Positions 58,284 to 64,000 of a stretch of 64,000 nucleotides of DNA are shown here, piece after piece. Within the stretch, counting starts at the first letter, position 1. Each line of letters opens with the position of its first letter. The position numbers and the translations under genes were made by a program. Under the pieces are notes generated by a model, which made no database searches, had not been told where the DNA came from, and saw only the letters and a program-made list of their open reading frames with translations. This DNA is from Anaerolineae bacterium (lineage in GTDB: Bacteria > Chloroflexota > Anaerolineae > 4572-78 > J111): NCBI GenBank assembly GCA_023151115.1, contig JAKLJP010000029.1, positions 1 to 64,000 of the forward strand, read 5' to 3'.

Positions 58284-59624
58284 TCAAACCACCTCAAGAT
58301 AAGTCGCCCGCTCCCACGGATGGACATGCACATCATAAGCGGCCAGTTCAGTCCGCTTGACCTTGAGGAATTCCGGCAAAATAACCGGCCCCAGCGCTTC
58401 GGCCATGAGCGGGTCGGCTTCCAGGGCGTCGAGGGCTTCGGCCAGGGAGCGGGGCAGAAAGCCCAACCCCTGGGCTGCCGCCTGCTGGTCGGACAAGTGG
58501 CCGACATCTTCGGCCACCGGGGCAGGCGGCTCGATTTGCTGTTGAATCCCCTCCAGGCCGGCGGCCAGGGCGGCGGTGAGATAAATAAACGGGTTGGCGG
58601 CATTGTCGCCGGAGCGATACTCGACGTGGCGGCGGCGGCCCATACCGGGGATGCGCACCAGCGCGGCCCGGTTGCCGATGCCCCAACAAATATGGGCCGG
58701 CGACCATGAGCCGGGCAGCAGCCGCTTGTACGAGTTGACAATCGGCGAGCCGACGCCGGTCAGGGCGCGGGCGTGGGTCAATAACCCGCCGACAAAATGT
58801 TGGCCCAGTGGGGACAGCGCTTCATCGTCCCGTTCGCCGCTGCTCAACTCATGCTGACCCTCTTTGTCCCACACACTCAGGTGCAGATGCAGCCCACAGC
58901 CGGGCAGGTGCGCGTAAGGTTTGGGCATAAAGCTGGCCACAAAACCGGCCCGGCGGGCCAGCGTCCGTACCACCTCTTTAAAGGTCAGGTAATTGTCTAC
59001 GGCCCTGAGCGGTTCGTCGTAGTGGGTGGTCGCTTCGTACTGGGCGTAACCGTACTCCTTGCCAAGCTGGTCCACCAGCACCCCCATATGGTGCAACGTT
59101 TCCGTAATCTGCTGCCACAAGGGGTAATGCCGGTCCAGCCCGGCCACGGTGAACATGCCATCCCGGTCCGCCGGACGGTATTCGCCCTCACCCGTGGGTG
59201 CAAACAGAATAAATTCCGGCTCAAAGGCGACCCGCACGCTCAAGCCCGCCGCAGCGTAGGCGTCTACCTGCCGCTGTAACTGCGTGCGCGGGCAGCCGGC
59301 CCAGGCTGAGCCATCGTCGGCGCGCATGAAGGCGTGGACGCGGGCGGTATTTTTGTAATAGGGCAGATGGGCATAACTGGCCGGGTCGGGCACGGCCATA
59401 AAATCGCCGGTATCGGCCAGAAAGGTCGCCCCGACCGCTTGGTGGTCTTCGAGCGTAAAATTAAGATTGGCCCGCGCAAAAACCACCCCCCGCTCGACCG
59501 TGCTGCCAAACCGCTCGCGCGGAATGGTCTTGGCGCAGGAGCGCCCGCTGTAATCGTGGTAAATAACCCATAAATGCTCGATGCCATCGCCGTCGAGGCG
59601 CTGTAATAAGGCTTGGGTGTCCAT
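58284..59624 (-). CDS. Glutamine-synthetase-family protein (gamma-glutamylation type)
   Basis: GS-fold enzyme of 446 residues. FEPEFILF gives the first metal glutamates, ASFMPKPYAHLPGCGLHLHLSVWD contains the ATP/metal site, and NSYKRLLPGSWSPAHICWG and RRRHVEYRSGDNAANPFIYLTAAL are family hallmarks. The tyrosine of the adenylylation loop of ordinary GlnA is not evident and the sequence is divergent, so it is more likely a gamma-glutamyl-amine or polyamine ligase (PuuA/FluG C-domain type) than the ammonia-assimilating enzyme. Neighbouring amidohydrolase and aminotransferase genes support amine use. Confidence 0.9.
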   Translation of the reverse strand: MDTQALLQRLDGDGIEHLWVIYHDYSGRSCAKTIPRERFGSTVERGVVFARANLNFTLEDHQAVGATFLADTGDFMAVPDPASYAHLPYYKNTARVHAFMRADDGSAWAGCPRTQLQRQVDAYAAAGLSVRVAFEPEFILFAPTGEGEYRPADRDGMFTVAGLDRHYPLWQQITETLHHMGVLVDQLGKEYGYAQYEATTHYDEPLRAVDNYLTFKEVVRTLARRAGFVASFMPKPYAHLPGCGLHLHLSVWDKEGQHELSSGERDDEALSPLGQHFVGGLLTHARALTGVGSPIVNSYKRLLPGSWSPAHICWGIGNRAALVRIPGMGRRRHVEYRSGDNAANPFIYLTAALAAGLEGIQQQIEPPAPVAEDVGHLSDQQAAAQGLGFLPRSLAEALDALEADPLMAEALGPVILPEFLKVKRTELAAYDVHVHPWERATYLEVV

Positions 59625-59741
59625 CTGTCTCTTCTCCTTGTAAATAGACCGCTGACGGCTGACCGCCGCCAGAGATTTTCATCGTAAAGCTGCGATGACT
59701 CGTGAGGCAAGGATTTTCTTCGCGTCCTCGCCTCATCCTCC

Positions 59742-61079
59742 TCACCAGCCCGCGTACCGGGCGATGGCTTCGTCGCTCACCTTGCCGGCAGCAACATCGG
59801 CCAGGGCCTGGTCCAAAATGGCGACGCCTTCATCCACCTCGGCCTGGGTCAAGATGAGGGGCGGCGTAATTTCCAGCACATTGGAAAACATGCCGACGTA
59901 AAAAACCAGCAGCCCCAGTTCAAAGGCGCGGTAGGCCACTTTGGCCGTTTCGATCCGGGCCGGCTCTTTGCTCTGCCGGTCCCTGACCAGTTCGACCCCC
60001 TGAATCAGCCCCAGCCCACGCACATCCCCGATGAGCGGGTGTTTGGCCTGCAAGCGGCATAACTGCTGGTGCAAATAAGCGCCCACGCGGGCCGCGTTCT
60101 CAACCAGGCCATCCTGCTTGATGGCTTCGAGGGTGGCCAGGCCGGCGGCGCAACTGGTGGCATTGCCGGTCGCGGTGAACAGGGCAAAGCCGGTGTCCAG
60201 AATTTCCTGACGGGCCACAACTGCGCTCAAGGGCAGCCCACCGCCCAGCGACTTACCCAGAATAACTACATCGGGCGTGACCCCCGCGTGCTCAAAGGCA
60301 AACATCTGGCCGGTGCGCCCCAGCCCCACTTTGACCTCGTCCAGCGCCAGATAGATGTTGTGGCGGCGGCAAAGGTCAGCCAGCATGGGCAAAAAATCGG
60401 GCGGCGGGACCACGTCACCGCCGTCGCTCTGTACCGCCTCGACGATAATACCGGCCACGTCGTCGGGCGGGCAGATGGTTTTGAAGATGTAATCTTCCAA
60501 AAAGCGAATACAGCGCTCGGCGCAGTCGGGGGTGTCGTTGCCAAAGGGGCAGCGGTAGGGATGGGGATAGGGCACTTTGACCACATTGCCGCCACCGATA
60601 AAAGGCGTCATGGCAATATAGGCCGACATACTCATCGAAGCGGCGGTCGAGCCGTGATAGCCACCGATAAAGGAGACCAACCGCCGCTTGCCGGTTGCCA
60701 GCGGCAGCAGCCGGCCCACCGTTTCGCTAGCGTCGGAGCCGGCCAGGCCAAACCAGACTTTTTTATGAAAGCTGCCCGGCGTCAGCTCGACCAGCTTTTC
60801 GGCCAGCTTCAGGGCGGGTTCGTGCATCCCGGAAATAAGGCTGGCAAAAGTAACTCGCTGGAACTGCTCAATTACCGCCGCCTGCACGTGCGGATGGCTG
60901 TAGCCGGTATTGGCCAACGCCCAGCCCGCTGTAAAATCCAGATACTCCCTGCCTTCGACATCCCGCAACCGGCAGCCGGTCCCACTGGCTACAACCAATG
61001 GAAAAAAGCGCAGCTTCAAAGCGTTGGCAATCAGCCCGGCGTCCAGTTCGTAAAGTTGGTCAACGGTTACGTGAGCCAT
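59742..61079 (-). CDS. Class III PLP aminotransferase (GABA/omega-amino acid type)
   Basis: Aminotransferase of about 445 residues, fold type I class III. Cofactor phosphate loop FGLAGSDASETVGRLL, IGGYHGSTAA, ALDEVKVGLGRTG with the PLP aspartate, and K276 in VILGKSLGGGLPLSA. An in-frame TTG at 61085 begins the open frame, but the ATG at 61079 is preferred. Substrates in this branch include 4-aminobutyrate, taurine and other omega-amines. Placement beside the GS-like and amidohydrolase genes and the Liv importer fits amine or amino-acid catabolism. Confidence 0.92.
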   Translation of the reverse strand: MAHVTVDQLYELDAGLIANALKLRFFPLVVASGTGCRLRDVEGREYLDFTAGWALANTGYSHPHVQAAVIEQFQRVTFASLISGMHEPALKLAEKLVELTPGSFHKKVWFGLAGSDASETVGRLLPLATGKRRLVSFIGGYHGSTAASMSMSAYIAMTPFIGGGNVVKVPYPHPYRCPFGNDTPDCAERCIRFLEDYIFKTICPPDDVAGIIVEAVQSDGGDVVPPPDFLPMLADLCRRHNIYLALDEVKVGLGRTGQMFAFEHAGVTPDVVILGKSLGGGLPLSAVVARQEILDTGFALFTATGNATSCAAGLATLEAIKQDGLVENAARVGAYLHQQLCRLQAKHPLIGDVRGLGLIQGVELVRDRQSKEPARIETAKVAYRAFELGLLVFYVGMFSNVLEITPPLILTQAEVDEGVAILDQALADVAAGKVSDEAIARYAGW

Positions 61080-61101
61080 CGGCAAGAATCTCCGTTAAAT
61101 A

Positions 61102-62109
61102 TTACTTTCTCGGCCAGCGAAACTCCTGTCCGCCCATAATCCCGGCGGGACGATAAATCAAAATCAGGATCATGGCGATAGACAGGCACACCTCGGTGAA
61201 ACCGGCCAGCGTTTCGGGGAAGAGTTGGGCCAGATTGATGGCATTTTCGGCGGCGCGTAAGCCTTCAAAAATAGCTGTAACAACCACCGTTCCGACCACC
61301 GCGCCGGCCACACTGCCCGTCCCGCCGATAATCAGCATGGCGATGACCAGAAAGGTCTGGGTGAGGTAAAAGGCCAGCGGCGAAAAGGAGGTAATAAAAT
61401 GGGCATACAATGCGCCGCCCACGCCGACCACAAAAGCGCTCAGCACAAAGGCCACCCAGCGCACCCAGACAATATCAATGCCCAGTGAAGCCGCCGCCCG
61501 CTCGTCTTCACGCGAGGCCCGCAGCCGCAGGCCCAGCCCGGTCTCCTTGAACCCATAGGCCAGCAGGATAAACACGAAGCCCCAGGCGGCGCTGACCCAC
61601 AGATTAGTGTAACGGGTAATGCCAAAAATGGTGCGTGGGCCGTTGGTCACTTCTTCCCAGTTGATAAAAATCACGTGGATGATGACCAGCAGGGCAAAGG
61701 TCGCAATCACCGCCCCGGCTCCAGAGAGGCGCATCAGCGGAAAGCCGATGACGGCTGCAACCAACGCGGCCACGCCCGCCCCAATCAACAGCGACGGCAG
61801 GAAGGGCAGTTGGACTTCCTTGAGCACCTCGTACAGACTGCGCAAAGCCAGGGCTTTATCCTGGGGCGACATCGAAAACAAAATCGAAGCGTAAGCGCCG
61901 ATGCCCATAAAGCCGATATGAACAAAGGACGACACCCCGGAGTTGCCGATAAACATCTGCAAGCCCAAGACCACCGTCAAATTAATAAACATCACGGTGA
62001 CAATGCGCTCAAAGATTTGGTTGCCCAGCAAATTGGCGCCCCCCGCCAGCAGCAGCAGGGGCAGGATGAGCGCCGCGACAGGGAAAGCTCGTTGCAGATT
62101 GACCGACAT
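61102..62109 (-). CDS. livM: Branched-chain amino acid ABC permease LivM
   Basis: Permease of 335 residues in the LivM family, with about nine membrane segments, the FVHIGFMGIGAYASI segment and the conserved cytoplasmic loop GLRLRASREDERAAASLGI. Its start overlaps the LivH stop in TGATG. Family members import leucine, isoleucine and valine or other hydrophobic amino acids, and some take up urea or short-chain amides. The usual LivG and LivK genes are not seen in this window. Confidence 0.95.
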   Translation of the reverse strand: MSVNLQRAFPVAALILPLLLLAGGANLLGNQIFERIVTVMFINLTVVLGLQMFIGNSGVSSFVHIGFMGIGAYASILFSMSPQDKALALRSLYEVLKEVQLPFLPSLLIGAGVAALVAAVIGFPLMRLSGAGAVIATFALLVIIHVIFINWEEVTNGPRTIFGITRYTNLWVSAAWGFVFILLAYGFKETGLGLRLRASREDERAAASLGIDIVWVRWVAFVLSAFVVGVGGALYAHFITSFSPLAFYLTQTFLVIAMLIIGGTGSVAGAVVGTVVVTAIFEGLRAAENAINLAQLFPETLAGFTEVCLSIAMILILIYRPAGIMGGQEFRWPRK

Positions 62110-63002
62110 CAGACCTTCTCCCGTGACGCGCCGGCCTGGATGAGTCCCTGAGGCCGGAACAACAACATCAAAATCACAATACCAAAGATAAACGCCTGCC
62201 GAAAATCAAGCAGTTCTTGGGGCAACAGCAGTTGCAGACCGACGGTCAAAAAGCCCAGCAAATAGCCGCCGACCACCGCGCCGGTCAGGCTCTCCATCCC
62301 ACCGATGACGGTGGCGATAAAGGCAATCAAAATCGGGGTCAGGCCAATCGTTGGCGTCACCGAGCCGATGCGTCCAATCCAGAAGAGCGACACCACCCCG
62401 GCCAGACAGCCGCTGATAGCAAAAGCCGTGGCAATCACGCCGTTGGCCCGCACCCCCAGCAGGCGGGTCATGGTAAAATCGTCAGCGGCAGCGCGGAGGG
62501 CCATACCCAGGAGTGTCCGCTTGAGAAAAAGAGTCAGCAACCCCAGCAGGGCCAGACAGACCACCAACGTCAGCAAATTGATTTGCGAAATGAGCAGGCC
62601 GCCGATGGTGAAGTTCTCATTGAAAATGGCCGGGATACGCACGGCTCGGGGCCGGGGCGAAACAAACAACAGCGCCGCATTTTGCAGCAGCGCGCTGACG
62701 GCAAACGAGGTAATCAGCATGGTATTGGGCGAGGCCTGGCGCACCGGGCGAAAGGCCACCCGCTCCAGCAGCAGGCTGGTGAGCACCGCCATTCCTACCC
62801 CCAGCACCGCTACCCCTAGCCAGGGCCAGGGGCCGGCCCCCACTACCAGCAAGGTATAGCCGCCGACCATAACCAACTCACCGTAGGCAAAGTTGACCAG
62901 CCGCAAAATGCCGTACACAATCGCCAGCCCCAGGGCCATCAAGGCGTACAAGCTGCCCAGGCTGAGAGCGTTGATGAGAAATTGGAGGAGTTCGTTGAAC
63001 AT
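62109..63002 (-). CDS. livH: Branched-chain amino acid ABC permease LivH
   Basis: Permease of 297 residues in the LivH family. The N-terminal SLGSLYALMALGLAIVYGIL helix and the G-M-A-L-R-A-A-A-D-D loop that contacts the ATPase are typical. It lies upstream of livM with a one-base stop/start overlap. A 364-bp repeat-bearing gap separates it from the livF gene, so whether livF reads into it is unclear. Confidence 0.95.
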   Translation of the reverse strand: MFNELLQFLINALSLGSLYALMALGLAIVYGILRLVNFAYGELVMVGGYTLLVVGAGPWPWLGVAVLGVGMAVLTSLLLERVAFRPVRQASPNTMLITSFAVSALLQNAALLFVSPRPRAVRIPAIFNENFTIGGLLISQINLLTLVVCLALLGLLTLFLKRTLLGMALRAAADDFTMTRLLGVRANGVIATAFAISGCLAGVVSLFWIGRIGSVTPTIGLTPILIAFIATVIGGMESLTGAVVGGYLLGFLTVGLQLLLPQELLDFRQAFIFGIVILMLLFRPQGLIQAGASREKV

Positions 63003-63366
63003 TAGCTAACCTGTATCTATCCAAGAATTGAGAGGCTAAGGCTGAGCCTTAAGAGACAAGCAATGAGTAATTCTACAATGTCACATTTTTATGACAACTA
63101 TTTTGATCCCAGACCACTCTGTTCTCCGGCCCCCGCCCGGCGATAAATCGCCGCGCTACGGAACTGCGCCCGATAAATCGGGCTATTTACCTCAAATATT
63201 TTAGTCCGATTTATCGGACGCTGTTAACTAGCCCTGCGATTCATCGCGGGGCGGACCAGGAAGGGAAGTCAAGGCTGGGATTCGTAGAACATTTGTCTAA
63301 TATGACATTGTAAAAGTAAACAGAAAATTCTTATCTGTGCCAATCTGTGCGCATCTGTGGACCCTC
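63003..63366. other. Gap between livF and livH with mini-hairpin array
   Basis: No gene. AT-rich ends with a hairpin chain in the middle (63138-63252) and a short ATCTGTG-type repeat near 63334-63360. Confidence 0.65.
63138..63252. repeat. Array of short hairpins, copy 2
   Basis: Four hairpins: GGCGATAAATCGCC (63139-63152), GCCCGATAAATCGGGC (63168-63183), GTCCGATTTATCGGAC (63204-63219), and a 9-bp stem with TTCA loop at 63231-63252. The last matches 45261-45282 with paired base changes. Confidence 0.8.
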
Positions 63367-64000
63367 TTATCCCCCCAGATAAGCGCGGGTCAAATCTACC
63401 CGCTGGCGCAGCTCGGCGGGCGAGCCGCTGGTCTCGACGCGGCCGGTATTGAGCAGATAGGCCCGGTCTACAATCTCCAAGGCGCGCTCGACATTCTGCT
63501 CGACCAGGAGGATGGTCACGCCGGTCTGGCGCAGTTGGGTGATGAGGTCAAAAATTGCGTCCACCAAGATGGGCGCTAAACCGAGCGATGGTTCATCCAG
63601 CATCAACAATTTTGGCTGCGACATCAGGGCGCGGGCAATGGCTAACTGCTGCTGCTCTCCGCCCGACAGCGTGCCGCCCGGCTGGTTAAACCGTTTGCCC
63701 AGAATCGGAAAACGCTGGTACATGGCCTCGATGTCCTGCTGAATCCCGGCCCGGTCGCGCCGGATGGCTGCGCCCAGGCGCAAGTTCTCGCTCACCGTCA
63801 AACTGGGAAAGATACGCCGCCCTTCCGGGACCAGGGCAATCCCCTGGCGAATGATTTCTTCGGGCGACTGGCCGCCAATCGAGCGGCCTTGAAAGGTGAT
63901 GCTGCCCTGCAGCGGTTTAAGAATTCCGGCGATGGTCGCCAGGGTCGTGGTTTTGCCCGCCCCGTTGACTCCCACTAAGGCGACCATCTCGCCCTCGGCC
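63367..64000 (-). CDS. livF: Branched-chain amino acid ABC ATPase LivF (partial)
   Basis: ATP-binding subunit running off the right edge; at least 211 residues are visible and the N-terminus is missing. Walker A GVNGAGKTTT, the LivF-type PEGRRIFPSLTVSENL, the signature LSGGEQQQLAIARAL and Walker B LLMLDEPSLGLAP are present. The ending (ELRQRVDLTRAYLGG) is the normal LivF terminus. It should power the importer with LivM and LivH; its separation from livH by a repeat-bearing gap is unusual. Confidence 0.95.
   Translation of the reverse strand, partial: AEGEMVALVGVNGAGKTTTLATIAGILKPLQGSITFQGRSIGGQSPEEIIRQGIALVPEGRRIFPSLTVSENLRLGAAIRRDRAGIQQDIEAMYQRFPILGKRFNQPGGTLSGGEQQQLAIARALMSQPKLLMLDEPSLGLAPILVDAIFDLITQLRQTGVTILLVEQNVERALEIVDRAYLLNTGRVETSGSPAELRQRVDLTRAYLGG

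Noticed and set aside
60069..61139. 356-codon plus-strand frame opposite the omega-aminotransferase
   Set aside because: Shadow of the minus-strand gene; no recognisable domain.

Overview
The window looks like chromosomal DNA from an uncultured or filamentous member of the Chloroflexota (Anaerolineae-like). This is inferred, not computed. The support is GC-rich coding sequence, several very large GT39-type membrane glycosyltransferases, a GTP-type PEP carboxykinase, a Chloroflexi-style gene mix, and abundant 7- and 8-nt tandem repeats inside and between genes. I see no rRNA or tRNA gene, CRISPR array, intact transposase or phage module.

Layout. 0.1-3.1 kb: a PAS-like remnant and a GT39-like membrane protein riddled with in-frame repeat arrays. 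3.2-7.1 kb: htpG and a class III aminotransferase. 7.6-9.2 kb: a LysM/amidase gene and a coiled-coil zinc-ribbon gene, divergent from pckG (9.6 kb) and an AspT-type transporter. 13.2-14.9 kb: uspA and an MFS carrier. 15.2-20.3 kb: a CYTH (class IV cyclase-like) gene overlapping a nuclease-methylase gene, then an RtcB-type RNA ligase. 20.4-22.2 kb: a DUF1152 remnant and a CNNM/CorC-type protein. 22.1-32.2 kb: a minus-strand surface-glycan cluster (three large glycosyltransferases, a methyltransferase, a DPM/GtrB-like GT2 and a UDP-galactopyranose-mutase-like flavoprotein). 32.5-40 kb: mixed metabolic genes, including a GNAT-hydrolase fusion, ybaK and rbsD. 41-46.5 kb: an ABC peptide importer without its ATPases, plus an M20 amidohydrolase. 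46.8-53.9 kb: mutS, fmdB-like and other zinc-ribbon genes, a DUF2231 protein, a PduO-type cobalamin adenosyltransferase, a zinc-ribbon/HEAT protein and tsaD. 54-64 kb: a flavodoxin, a DUF218-like protein, tryptophan 2,3-dioxygenase, then a nitrogen block (amidohydrolase, glutamine-synthetase-like enzyme, class III aminotransferase, LivM, LivH and LivF running off the end).

The least ordinary feature is the non-coding layer. Heptamer and octamer arrays sit in frame in glycosyltransferase genes and in mutS. Several families of small palindromic elements occupy the intergenic spaces. One 83-bp element has 18-bp inverted ends and a perfect 7-bp target duplication, and it supplies the stop codon of the zinc-ribbon/HEAT gene. 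Three element types share an architecture of two neighbouring hairpins with complementary loops. Three genes survive only as fragments (PAS-like, DUF1152, PPC/DUF296), and a small membrane protein is probably truncated too.
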